A model generated the notes under the pieces. The model worked only from the letters and a program-made list of their open reading frames with translations, ran no database searches and was not told the origin of the DNA. This document shows, one piece after another, positions 1 to 6,637 of a stretch of DNA of 32,808 bases (positions are counted from its first letter, which is position 1; every line of letters begins with the position of its first letter). Origin of the DNA: a virus. The translations under genes were made by a program, and so were the position numbers. Location: positions 1 through 32,808 of the IMG/VR virus record IMGVR_UViG_3300032180_000029; one strand, given 5' to 3'.

Positions 1-292
<292 letters not shown>

Positions 293-296
<4 letters not shown>

Positions 297-457
297 ACCC
301 GCAACCTGACCGCACGGTCACGTCCACGCGCGACCGCCAGCACCGCGAGCGCATAATCAGCGGGACCATCACAACGACGCTCTATCGCCAATGGCTCGAC
401 CGGGAGGAGGTCCGGAGGAGCGTCGGTGCACGGTGGGGGAAGCGAGGGCTGAGATGA
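293..457 (+). CDS. Small basic protein of unknown function
   Basis: A 54-residue ORF whose ATG overlaps the TGA of the Gly-X gene (ATGA) and whose own TGA overlaps the next ATG in the same way. The protein is Arg-rich, with a central stretch containing IISGTITTTLYRQWLDREEV that could form a helix. I do not recognise a family. Perfect coupling on both sides is the main evidence that it is real, because nothing else would explain the junctions. It could be a small regulatory or DNA-associated phage protein, but that is a guess. Confidence 0.55.
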
Positions 458-654
458 TCGGCTATCGAATCCAAGACATCACCGCCTCACCGATCGTGAT
501 GACACTCACCGAGGACACCTACAGTTTTTGGACGTCCTCGAGCACGCGAGACGAGGTGATGGCGGACGCCGGGCTCTTCGCGGAGCAGACGGCCGAGAAT
601 GTATCGATCCAAGCGCCCGACGGGCGTGAGCTCGAACTCGTGGAGGTACCGTGA
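454..654 (+). CDS. Hypothetical phage protein, 66 aa
   Basis: The frame is open further upstream, but ATG at 454 is the best start because it overlaps the previous stop as ATGA. The product is short, acidic and probably globular, with alternating hydrophobic strands near the N-terminus and the C-terminal end. No motif is recognised. Its stop overlaps a GTG start for the next gene (GTGA), placing it inside an early-type operon upstream of the recombination genes. Confidence 0.6.
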   Translation: MIGYRIQDITASPIVMTLTEDTYSFWTSSSTRDEVMADAGLFAEQTAENVSIQAPDGRELELVEVP

Positions 655-1040
655 GCTACAACATCGATTCAGTGGAGACGCCGGTGCTCGACGCGTGGAT
701 GACCGCGCGCGATATCGTCGCGCTGCATGACGAACACGCCCGCAACCTTCCGGAGGACTGTTTCCTATATGACCTATTGAAAGCAGCAAAGAAGTCGCTA
801 CTTGCCGGCGCACCTGAGACGCCGGTTCGTCTTGTGGGCTTGGCTTGGCGATGCGAAGGCTCTGGCCGCTCCGTTGAGATTCTGGAGAAAAAGATCGCGC
901 CATGCATTCACGGACGAGTAGACGCGATATTCACTTGGGAATGCGGCGACTCCTTCTCCGGGCTCCGCATCGTGGACGGGCTCGTGACCAAGTGTGATGT
1001 GAGTATGACGCTGATACCGAAGCAAGAGGCGCGGAGATGA
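651..1040 (+). CDS. Hypothetical phage protein, 129 aa
   Basis: It starts at GTG 651, overlapping the previous TGA, and ends in a TGA that overlaps the next ATG. The protein mixes a helical N-terminal half (about residues 10-55) with a beta-rich C-terminal half. It has four scattered cysteines that do not form a clear zinc site. I do not recognise the family. Its position directly upstream of the exonuclease and annealing genes suggests an early or DNA-metabolism role, but there is no direct evidence. Confidence 0.65.
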   Translation: MSYNIDSVETPVLDAWMTARDIVALHDEHARNLPEDCFLYDLLKAAKKSLLAGAPETPVRLVGLAWRCEGSGRSVEILEKKIAPCIHGRVDAIFTWECGDSFSGLRIVDGLVTKCDVSMTLIPKQEARR

Positions 1041-1249
1041 CCCGCCGCCTCTGCGTGCAGTGTCATCGCTGGATCGAGCGATCGGAGAAGTGGTGGGCCG
1101 AGCACCCGGGGACTCCGCTGCACCCAGGCAAGTGCCAGTGCGAGCACGCTGCCTACGAGCGAGATGCGGAGGCGCAGAGGAGACGAGCGGGGTTGATCTT
1201 GAAAGGAGAGGAGAATGTCAAGACTGAGACCCGAGGATCTGGCGATTAG
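1037..1249 (+). CDS. Small Cys-rich, possibly zinc-binding protein
   Basis: A 70-residue protein starting at ATG 1037 (ATGA junction). Near the N-terminus it has C-V-Q-C-H, and about 25 residues later C-Q-C-E-H, a spacing compatible with one zinc site. The rest is basic and helical. Its last 35 bases overlap the start of the exonuclease gene, and its 3' end carries that gene's purine-rich ribosome binding site. The family is unknown. A small metal-binding accessory protein of the early operon is the most I can support. Confidence 0.6.
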   Translation: MTRRLCVQCHRWIERSEKWWAEHPGTPLHPGKCQCEHAAYERDAEAQRRRAGLILKGEENVKTETRGSGD

Positions 1250-2162
1250 GAGGACTGGGATTACTGCGACTGATGTGGTCACGCTTGCGGGATTGAGCCC
1301 ATACCGGTCTGCGAGCCCACACCTGGTCTTCGCCGAAAAGGTCGGCATCGCTGTCGAACCCCTGGCGGACGAAGAGCTCGAGATGGGGCACGAACTCGAG
1401 CCGATTGTCCTCCGCATCGCTGGAGCACGGTTAGGTCTCACGCTCGTCAAAGGCTCGACGGAAGCGTCCCGAGAGATCGCGCATCACATCGCGACCCCCG
1501 ATGCTCTTCACGTGCCATCGGGCACACGCGAAGCTCTTGCCGAAGCTAAGGCCGTTGGCATTCGCCACTGGCGAACGTGGGGCCAGGACGAGGAGGGTGT
1601 ACCCGAACATGTGCTCGCGCAAGTCGCTTGGCAGATGCACGTCACCACGCTCCCTCTCGCCTTCGTGGGCGCCCTCGTCGGCACCGAGGTCCGTACCTAT
1701 CGCCTCGAACGCACGCCGGACGTCGACACTCTGATCGGGGCGCTTTGCGAAATCGCCGATCGCTTTTGGGTTGACCACGTGCTTGCGCGCAAGCCCCCGA
1801 CGCTCGACGGAAGTGAGGGCGCCACGAAAATGATCCGCGCTGCGTTCCCGGCTCCTAGGGACCCCATGGTGAGGGCGAGCCCAGACGCAGAGCGTGCTGC
1901 TGCGCTCTACTTCGCATCGAAGGCCGCCAAGGCGACAACGGAGAGGGAGCACGAGACAGCAAAGCAGCTGCTCATTGCAGCGTGCGGCCAAGCGGAAGGG
2001 CTCGTTGGTGACGGGTGGCGCCTTCGGATGCCCGCGCGCAAGGCCTATTCCGTGAGCCCGAAGCCGTACACGGTGCCCGAGGGACGTCGCTTCGACATGC
2101 GGGAATCCACCGAACTTTACCAGGCCAGATATCGCTTTCTCGAAAGGAATCAAACCGAATGA
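1215..2162 (+). CDS. YqaJ-like viral recombinase / lambda-type 5'-3' exonuclease
   Basis: This 315-residue protein matches the YqaJ exonuclease family. It has an N-terminal R-x-x-GITATD-VV-x-LAGLSPY segment (residues 12-30), MGHELEP (57-63), TPDAL (94-98), EAK (110-112), and a QVAWQMHV helix (136-143). Glu62, Asp96, Glu110 and Lys112 are the likely metal and catalytic residues of the PD-(D/E)XK-like fold. The family degrades one strand of double-stranded DNA ends and hands the remaining strand to an annealing protein. The start at 1215 follows an AGGAGAGGAG purine tract at 1204-1213. The stop overlaps the next gene (ATGA), consistent with a two-gene recombination module acting on phage DNA ends. 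Confidence 0.9.
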   Translation: MSRLRPEDLAIRRTGITATDVVTLAGLSPYRSASPHLVFAEKVGIAVEPLADEELEMGHELEPIVLRIAGARLGLTLVKGSTEASREIAHHIATPDALHVPSGTREALAEAKAVGIRHWRTWGQDEEGVPEHVLAQVAWQMHVTTLPLAFVGALVGTEVRTYRLERTPDVDTLIGALCEIADRFWVDHVLARKPPTLDGSEGATKMIRAAFPAPRDPMVRASPDAERAAALYFASKAAKATTEREHETAKQLLIAACGQAEGLVGDGWRLRMPARKAYSVSPKPYTVPEGRRFDMRESTELYQARYRFLERNQTE

Positions 2163-3148
2163 GCGACGACAGTCAGATGACGAAAGCGGCGCCTGGTACG
2201 GCCGGAATCGTCCGCGAAGGGTTCGGGGAAGTCTCTGTCGAGAAACGTCACGAAACGGCCGCGACGTCGATGGCAGCGCAGGCGCAGGCGGAAATTACCG
2301 CGCGCTACATCGTGGCTCGACAGAACCCAAGGGACGCCGACGTCGTGCGCACGCAATTGCTCAAAGAAAGCTCGCGCCCCAACTTCGCCCGCCGTGCCTT
2401 TTACTCTGTCCCTCGGGGCGACAAGCCCGGGAGACTGACAGGGACCCCGGGACGCATCGAGGGGCTTTCCGTGCGATTCGCGGAGTCCGCGATCCGCGTC
2501 TCTGGGAACATCCTTCAGGCCACGCGCACGCTCTACGATGACGACTACAAGCGCATGATCAACGTCGCTGCAACGGACCTCGAGACGAACGCGGTGTACG
2601 CGCGAGATATCGTGATCGAGAAAACCGTCGAGCGCGCCAAGCCGAAGGACAAGGCGGTAATCCTCGGGCAACGCACGAACAGCGCAGGGAACACGGTCTA
2701 TATCGTTCAGGCGACGGAGGACGAACTACTACAGAAAGAGGGAGCCCTTATCTCGAAGACGTTCCGCACACTCGCACTTCGGCTCGTTCCGCCAGATGTC
2801 CTCGAGGAATGCGAGCAACGGATCGTCCTGACCATCGAAGACGAGAACGCAAAGGACCCCGATGCCGCGCGCAAGCTTCTTTGCGACGCCTTTTTCAAGC
2901 TCGGCATCTCACCGGACGAGCTCAAGGAGTACGTGGGGCACGGGCTCGAGCAATTCTCGAAGCAAGAGAAGCTGGACCTCACCGGGCTACATCAGGCGAT
3001 CAAGGACGGTGAGATCTCTTGGGCTGACGCGATGCGCTCTCGGGTCGAGACGCGTGACAAGCCGCCGGGAGAGGAACCGAAGAGATCGCGCGCGGCGGAA
3101 GTCGCCGAAAAGGTGAAATCGAGGCAACGAGAGCCTGGAGAAGATTGA
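2159..3148 (+). CDS. Probable single-strand annealing protein (partner of YqaJ exonuclease)
   Basis: A 329-residue protein translated from ATG 2159, which overlaps the exonuclease stop and has GAAAGGAA about 10 bases upstream. The central part has an AFYSVPRG segment, then G-x-I-E-GLSVRFAES, then a DLETN segment, and later ALRLVPPDVLEECEQ. From memory this arrangement resembles a phage family found beside YqaJ-type nucleases in Gram-positive phages, with motifs like YSFPRGG, GPSIRLAEALA and WDLETN. The C-terminus is a charged, basic tail. By synteny it should bind single-stranded DNA and anneal complementary strands. It is not an obvious RecT or Erf by motif, so the annealing role is inference from neighbourhood plus the remembered family. 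Confidence 0.65.
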   Translation: MSDDSQMTKAAPGTAGIVREGFGEVSVEKRHETAATSMAAQAQAEITARYIVARQNPRDADVVRTQLLKESSRPNFARRAFYSVPRGDKPGRLTGTPGRIEGLSVRFAESAIRVSGNILQATRTLYDDDYKRMINVAATDLETNAVYARDIVIEKTVERAKPKDKAVILGQRTNSAGNTVYIVQATEDELLQKEGALISKTFRTLALRLVPPDVLEECEQRIVLTIEDENAKDPDAARKLLCDAFFKLGISPDELKEYVGHGLEQFSKQEKLDLTGLHQAIKDGEISWADAMRSRVETRDKPPGEEPKRSRAAEVAEKVKSRQREPGED

Positions 3149-3177
3149 TGGATCTATGCTTATCCGGTTGACACACC

Positions 3178-3438
3178 ATGAGTGCGCCTAAGTTTCCTTG
3201 GGAAAAACAATCTTGGCTGACGTACTCGGCGCTGGTGGGACCACTACGTGTGGAGGTCCGAAAAGCACCTGGTGGCGGCTGGCGGGTAGGTGAGATCTTT
3301 GGGTGTCATCACCACACCGCCTCTCGAAGGGTACACAAGTTTTTAGAGGATGCGCAGTTCGAAGCCGAACTAACAGCAATTCGCCTGCTCACAGAGGCAA
3401 GTCGGGCAATACATGTATTGGAGTCGCAAAGTGCATGA
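3178..3438 (+). CDS. Hypothetical protein, 86 aa
   Basis: A small ORF separated from the annealing gene by 29 bases. No good ribosome binding site is visible before ATG 3178, which lowers confidence. The protein has an aromatic N-terminus, a GGGWRVGEIFGCHHH segment and a helical C-terminus. I recognise no domain. It lies between the recombination module and the pentapeptide-repeat gene, all on the + strand. Confidence 0.5.
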   Translation: MSAPKFPWEKQSWLTYSALVGPLRVEVRKAPGGGWRVGEIFGCHHHTASRRVHKFLEDAQFEAELTAIRLLTEASRAIHVLESQSA

Positions 3439-3453
3439 ACCGGATAGGCGTAG

Positions 3454-3729
3454 ATGGATCGTCAGCTGACGGTGCGCGAGCTCATTGCGTTTCTCGAGAC
3501 GTGCCCTGGTGGCGCACTGGTGTTCGCAGATGCCTGCCGCGTCGACGGAGTAGAACTGACGGGTGATCCGCCAAACGTGCGACTACTTATTAATAAGTGC
3601 GCATGTCGATTCCCGCATACCGGCGGCACGATTCGACAGACTGATCCCAACTGCCCGCAGCACGGCACAAAGGAGACGCCATATGATCGAAATCAAACGT
3701 TGGGACACGAGCGCCGTCATCTACCGTAG
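3454..3729 (+). CDS. Hypothetical protein, 91 aa
   Basis: The N-terminal half (TVRELIAFLETCPGGALVF, then a strand containing VDGVEL) looks like a folded alpha/beta unit. The C-terminal third is Cys/His/Pro-containing and looks less ordered. The last 47 bases overlap the next gene, so the extreme C-terminus may be incidental. Only a weak purine stretch precedes ATG 3454. The family is not recognised. Confidence 0.5.
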   Translation: MDRQLTVRELIAFLETCPGGALVFADACRVDGVELTGDPPNVRLLINKCACRFPHTGGTIRQTDPNCPQHGTKETPYDRNQTLGHERRHLP

Positions 3730-4111
3730 CGAAAATGCGACAGAGCTAGCGTACGCGCTGATTGAGGCACTGCGTGCGGGGACGGACCTCTACCGCGCCA
3801 GCCTCTACCGCGCCAGCCTCTACCGCGCCAGCCTCGACGGCGCCAGCCTCGACGGCGCCAGCCTCGACCCAATCCGAGCCGACGTCTGGGACATTTGCTC
3901 GGCTGCTCCAGCGGAAGTATTCGCGTTGCTGGGCGTGCTGCGCGCAGGCAATTTCGACGGCTCGCACTACGAGGGCGAGTGCGCGTGTCTTGTCGGGTCA
4001 ATCGCTAATGCGCGCCACTGCGACTACAAGTATATCGCTGGCCTAAAGCCTAACAGCGACCGACCCGCGGTGATCCACGTCGCAACGTTCGTGGCCCTGC
4101 GCTGCCGTTGA
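3683..4111 (+). CDS. Short pentapeptide-repeat protein with altered C-terminus
   Basis: The start is ATG 3683, which has AGGAG at 3671-3675 with good spacing; an upstream in-frame extension has no such site. Residues 35-62 form five pentapeptide repeats (L-Y-R-A-S three times, then L-D-G-A-S twice). A conserved-looking tail follows, containing APAEV, LLGVLRAGNFDGS and CACLVGSIANAR. From memory, relatives with this tail continue after the S-D-R-P-A position with a W-F-containing strand. Here the last 13 residues diverge and are encoded by one arm of a large inverted repeat (4070-4114), so the 3' end was probably rewritten by a rearrangement. Function unknown; pentapeptide proteins form right-handed beta helices. 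Confidence 0.7.
   Translation: MIEIKRWDTSAVIYRSENATELAYALIEALRAGTDLYRASLYRASLYRASLDGASLDGASLDPIRADVWDICSAAPAEVFALLGVLRAGNFDGSHYEGECACLVGSIANARHCDYKYIAGLKPNSDRPAVIHVATFVALRCR
3788..3862 (+). repeat. 15-bp tandem repeats encoding the pentapeptides
   Basis: Five contiguous 15-bp units. Three identical copies of CTCTACCGCGCCAGC (3788-3832) are followed by two identical copies of CTCGACGGCGCCAGC (3833-3862). DNA-level identity within each type, rather than protein-level similarity only, points to recent duplication and potential copy-number variation. Confidence 0.95.
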
Positions 4112-4246
4112 TGGCGGGCCCGTAGGACGATAATGATCACGCATATTTGCTTGCCGCTTCGCGAGCGTTGCGACGTGGATCACATGGTGCCTCGGCAGCG
4201 AGCCTCAGCACCATCAACGGCAGCGCAGGGCCACGAACGTTGCGAC
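4070..4246. repeat. Nested inverted repeats between convergent genes
   Basis: Bases 4079-4114 are the perfect reverse complement of 4211-4246 (36 bp). Bases 4070-4087 are also the perfect reverse complement of 4166-4183 (18 bp), so the left arm is matched by two separate inverted copies. Inside, ATGGTGC (4184-4190) pairs with GCACCAT (4208-4214), with CTCG/CGAG inside it. The region separates the + strand pentapeptide gene from the - strand lysis genes and could act as a bidirectional terminator. The split double copy looks more like the scar of a rearrangement. Nothing else that looks coding was seen in 4112-4294. Confidence 0.9.
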
Positions 4247-4294
4247 AACGTCTTCCCCGCGAGCTTGGCTGCGACGATCACGGCGACATCTAGT

Positions 4295-4945
4295 TTAGGC
4301 TGCGCAGCACGCCCAAGGCACCTCTCCCTCGAGGTCCGGCTGAATCTCTCCCTTGTCCACTGTCACCCCGCCGATCACAACGTCGAACGCCGTTTGCACC
4401 CACGCATTGCCGCGCACCGCGACCGGGTGCTTGCCGAGGTCCGTCGCATAGGAGTCGTGCGCCAGGTCGTAAAGCTGGTCGGCGCTCAGCGGTACGTCGA
4501 ATCCGTGGTAGAGCCCAGCGCGCAGCCCGGACTGCACGACCCTTTGCGCCCACGCGTTGCTGTACGAGATCGTGGCCGCCGCATCGCCGAGCACGTCCTC
4601 CAGGTCCTGGTAGAGGTGCGCGTCTGGGTAGCCGCAGTTGACCACGTGCTCCGCGGCGCACGCTCCGTCGACGGCGCCCGAGTGCGCGCGGATATCCCAA
4701 CCTCCTGAACCTGTCGCGGAGGCGCGAACATGCTGCACGAGCAGGACTTGCAGCCCGAGTCCGCAAAGCGTCTGGAGCTCGTCGGCATCGATATCCTGCG
4801 CGTCGCTGTTGCCTGGGAGCGGAACGTATCGGACGATGCCCACCGGGGAGCACTCGGCGATGAGCGCCTTCGCGAGAGCGAGCGTTAGCTTCGCGCTCGT
4901 GTCGAGCCACAGGCCTACCGCGGCGGGTTTTGCGACGAGTGTCAT
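4295..4945 (-). CDS. DUF1906 (Rv2525c-like) glycoside-hydrolase-like protein, probable endolysin
   Basis: A 216-residue protein with the layout of the DUF1906 TIM-barrel family: an early LDTSA strand end (residues 14-18), IVRYVPLPG (about 38-46), a GLQVLLVQ strand, HLYQDLEDV, ISYSNAW and AGLYHGF. It ends with an IGGVTVD segment followed by acidic residues and PW near the C-terminus. Members resemble GH25-like lysozymes and often serve as cell-wall enzymes. No signal peptide is visible, so export would need a holin. The start overlaps the upstream gene's stop (ATGA). Location at the end of the late operon beside small membrane proteins fits an endolysin. Catalysis is not shown by the sequence. 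Confidence 0.7.
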   Translation of the reverse strand: MTLVAKPAAVGLWLDTSAKLTLALAKALIAECSPVGIVRYVPLPGNSDAQDIDADELQTLCGLGLQVLLVQHVRASATGSGGWDIRAHSGAVDGACAAEHVVNCGYPDAHLYQDLEDVLGDAAATISYSNAWAQRVVQSGLRAGLYHGFDVPLSADQLYDLAHDSYATDLGKHPVAVRGNAWVQTAFDVVIGGVTVDKGEIQPDLEGEVPWACCAA

Positions 4946-5124
4946 CGTAATTCCTCCGTTCTGGAGACGGATAAAATCCCACGCCGTCCCGCCTCACGAA
5001 GGATCAGGCGGCGCAAGAACCCGCTTAGCGAACGAGCTTCAAGTTCGGCGGCCGCGCGAAGTAACCGCAATTCGCTTCGTGTAAATCGGACCGAAACTGC
5101 CTTAGCTTTTGGCGTTGCCTGCAT
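4942..5124 (-). CDS. Small ribbon-helix-helix-like protein
   Basis: A 60-residue basic protein: a beta-strand-like KAVSVRFTRSE, then helix LRLLRAAAELE, then SLSGFLRRLILREAGRR. This strand-helix-turn-helix pattern resembles Arc/MobC-type ribbon-helix-helix DNA-binding proteins. ATG 5124 is chosen because the longer version would run through the 37-residue membrane ORF. A GGAGAAAGGA tract lies 16 bases upstream, which is too far for a strong site. Its stop overlaps the endolysin start (ATGA). A regulator role is inferred from fold resemblance only. Confidence 0.6.
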   Translation of the reverse strand: MQATPKAKAVSVRFTRSELRLLRAAAELEARSLSGFLRRLILREAGRRGILSVSRTEELR

Positions 5125-5128
5125 GGCA

Positions 5129-5242
5129 TCACCAACCCGGTCCTTTCTCCTGCCGATACCGCATCGCAAGCCACGCCGCCGTGACCACGCCGACGAAGAG
5201 CCCGGCGGTGTACGCGGGTAGCAGCCAAAGCCAGTGAATCAC
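5129..5242 (-). CDS. 37-residue single-span membrane peptide
   Basis: A very small gene starting at GTG 5242, which overlaps the TGA of the receiver-domain gene as GTGA. The first 28 residues are hydrophobic and aromatic (W-L-W-L-L-P, then a GLFVGVVTAAWLA segment). The tail is short and positively charged (RYRQEK) and ends in GPGW, giving one transmembrane helix with a likely cytoplasmic C-terminus. Position just upstream of the endolysin makes a holin or pinholin-like helper possible, but a single short helix cannot prove this. The coupled junction supports expression. Confidence 0.55.
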   Translation of the reverse strand: MIHWLWLLPAYTAGLFVGVVTAAWLAMRYRQEKGPGW

Positions 5243-5637
5243 GGCTCGGTCCCCTCAAAGCTCTTCTCCACGCGTCGGATCTTGTCGAAGAAGTTGTGCT
5301 TCTCGTCCTCGGTCGTAATCGGCTTCTGAAAAAACTGCAGGAAACCCTCAAGCGGGTCGCGCCACTGCGAGCGAATGTACGCGACCGAGTAGCCGCTCCA
5401 CATGAACGTCGCCATCCCCTGCGAGCGAAACCGCTGCCCGAGCTGAACGCCGCTCATAACCCCGCCTCGCAGCTCCCAGTCGATGATCGCCAGATGGAAC
5501 TTGTGCTTCGTGACCAAGTCCGCGGCCTCTAGCGCCGTGTGCGCGCAGTGCGCCTCGTAGCCCTCGGCGCGAATCATGCGTAATAGCGCCTCGCATAGGA
5601 GCGCATCGTCGTCGACTACGAGGATTTTGAAGTCCAC
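5239..5637 (-). CDS. Stand-alone response-regulator receiver domain
   Basis: Starting at GTG 5637, with AGGGGGA about 5 bases upstream, the product is 132 residues and consists only of a CheY-like receiver domain. The canonical residues are present: acidic cluster Asp9-Asp11 after ILVV, phosphoacceptor Asp53 in AIIDWEL, switch Ser81 in MWSGYS, and Lys105 in FQKP. No output or DNA-binding domain follows. Receivers accept phosphate from a histidine kinase, and none is encoded in the window. A lone receiver inside a phage lysis/accessory block is unusual. It could tap a host kinase to tune lysis or lysogeny, or interfere with host signalling, as inference. Adjacent genes are phage-like and in the same operon. 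Confidence 0.85.
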   Translation of the reverse strand: MDFKILVVDDDALLCEALLRMIRAEGYEAHCAHTALEAADLVTKHKFHLAIIDWELRGGVMSGVQLGQRFRSQGMATFMWSGYSVAYIRSQWRDPLEGFLQFFQKPITTEDEKHNFFDKIRRVEKSFEGTEP

Positions 5638-5683
5638 TGCTGTCCCCCTGGGACCTGCCAGCGCGGGCGAAGGTTGACGGCTA

Positions 5684-5986
5684 TCACCGACCACCCCACA
5701 GCCAATCGAGCCAGTGCAGCCGCGTCGCAAAGTGCACGATCGCCGCGCTGACACCGCCGAACGTGAGCGTCCCCGCCTTGGTCCTCCACATCCACATCGC
5801 GGTGAGCCGGAATGCGCGCCCGATGCGCCGGTCAATCCACCGCGTCCACGGCGGGTCCGACTCTGGTCGGTGCCGCGTGGTGACCGCCTCGAGGAACTCC
5901 GGTGCGCTCGGCATCCGAGACCGCATGCGCGGCAGCGGCGGCTCGAGGTCCTCGTGGCCAGGAAGTTTGGGGGGGCCGGCAGTCAT
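5684..5986 (-). CDS. Small C-terminal membrane-anchored protein, 100 aa
   Basis: The chosen ATG at 5986 overlaps the upstream stop (ATGA). The N-terminal half is Pro-rich and soluble-looking. The C-terminal third (about residues 62-98) is aromatic and hydrophobic, with MWMW, then a LTFGGVSAAIVHF helix, ending LDWLWGGR. One membrane helix near the C-terminus seems likely. No family is recognised. In this lysis-associated block it might be a holin accessory or antiholin-like protein, but no motif supports a precise call. Confidence 0.55.
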   Translation of the reverse strand: MTAGPPKLPGHEDLEPPLPRMRSRMPSAPEFLEAVTTRHRPESDPPWTRWIDRRIGRAFRLTAMWMWRTKAGTLTFGGVSAAIVHFATRLHWLDWLWGGR

Positions 5987-6078
5987 GTCCACTCCAACGG
6001 CGATACACGCACACGGCCCAGCCCGTTGCATACGACGCATTTGGATGCCGCCTTGAAGCGGACGCCATTGTCGGTCAC
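5983..6078 (-). CDS. 31-residue CxxC mini-protein
   Basis: A tiny ORF from GTG 6078, overlapping the lipoprotein gene's stop (GTGA) and ending in a TGA that overlaps the next ATG. It encodes a C-V-V-C-N-G-L-G motif, the same shape as one half of a DnaJ-type zinc knuckle (CxxCxGxG). Two cysteines alone cannot complete a zinc site, so a dimer or a redox role is conceivable. Double coupling is the only support for translation. Confidence 0.4.
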   Translation of the reverse strand: MTDNGVRFKAASKCVVCNGLGRVRVSPLEWT

Positions 6079-6332
6079 GGCCGCCTCTGTTTCACTCGAC
6101 GCCGCGCCTGCGGAGCCTGCGGGCTCTCTTCCTCGTCGCAGCAGTATCCCTCGGCGCACGTCACGAACACGTCCGGCTGCGCGCCGCCGCACGTCCAGTT
6201 GTCAGGGCAGCACCCGCCGCCAGCGCAATCGTGCTCGGTGTTGACGAAGCACCCCTGCTCGTCCTTCGGGGCCGTGGGGGACTGCGCGTCCTGGCAGCCA
6301 AGAAGTGCGAGCACGAGGACTACTGCCCGCAT
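6075..6332 (-). CDS. Cys-rich lipoprotein, 85 aa
   Basis: It begins MRAVVLVLALLGC, a short Sec signal with lipobox L-L-G-C (Cys13). The mature part has about nine further cysteines, including C-A-G-G-G-C-C-P and G-Y-C-C, followed by an acidic patch and a basic tail. The CC spacing recalls small disulfide-rich granulin- or EGF-like modules common in secreted proteins of myxobacteria, though I cannot assign a family. The gene overlaps the previous one by 13 bases and the next as GTGA. An outer-membrane-anchored role, such as spanin-like lysis or host surface change, is inference. Confidence 0.65.
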   Translation of the reverse strand: MRAVVLVLALLGCQDAQSPTAPKDEQGCFVNTEHDCAGGGCCPDNWTCGGAQPDVFVTCAEGYCCDEEESPQAPQARRRVKQRRP

Positions 6333-6637
6333 GCGATCCCGAGCGCGCGCATCGCGGCCGCGGACGTGGCTCCAGTGATATCCGAACAGGTGAGGGCCTT
6401 GCCGGACGGTTCTCGGATGACCCGTGCCCCGTCGATGCGCGCCATCACGGTCGTGCAATCCGGTTGCTGCGGACCGCAGTACTCGCGCATCGCGGCGCAC
6501 GCGGCCTCGCACGGCGTCGAGGGGGAGGGTGGAGATGGGGGCGCACTATCGGCGTCCGGAGGTACGGGGCCTGGCGGTCCGGGAGGAGGGCAGCCACCAC
6601 AGACGATCAGAATCGGAAACAGAATCGCTATTTTCAT
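6320..6637 (-). CDS. Proline-rich lipoprotein, 105 aa
   Basis: ATG 6637 gives a hydrophobic signal peptide ending V-C-G-G-C (Cys16), an imperfect lipobox. A Pro-rich linker follows, then a small domain with paired cysteines (C-E-A-A-C, Y-C-G, D-C-T, a C in ALTC, final C near the end). Its start overlaps the protease stop (ATGA), so protease and lipoprotein are probably translated together. Small lipoproteins in phage late operons are often outer-membrane spanin subunits. The Pro-rich region would fit that, but no inner-membrane partner is clearly identified. Confidence 0.65.
   Translation of the reverse strand: MKIAILFPILIVCGGCPPPGPPGPVPPDADSAPPSPPSPSTPCEAACAAMREYCGPQQPDCTTVMARIDGARVIREPSGKALTCSDITGATSAAAMRALGIACGQ

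Noticed and set aside
3168-3196. TTGACA hexamer before the gene at 3178 as a promoter -35 box
   Set aside because: No matching -10 box at 16-18 bases; the nearest A/T-rich hexamer TAAGTT is 15 bases away and lies inside the gene. One hexamer is not enough.
4079-4246. 36-bp inverted repeat as ends of an insertion sequence
   Set aside because: The enclosed 96 bases cannot encode a transposase and no target-site duplication flanks the arms.
4133-4708. + strand ORF of 191 residues across the inverted repeat and the endolysin gene
   Set aside because: It is antisense to a convincing DUF1906 gene, is Arg/Val-rich as expected for a shadow frame in GC-rich DNA, and begins in the repeat region.
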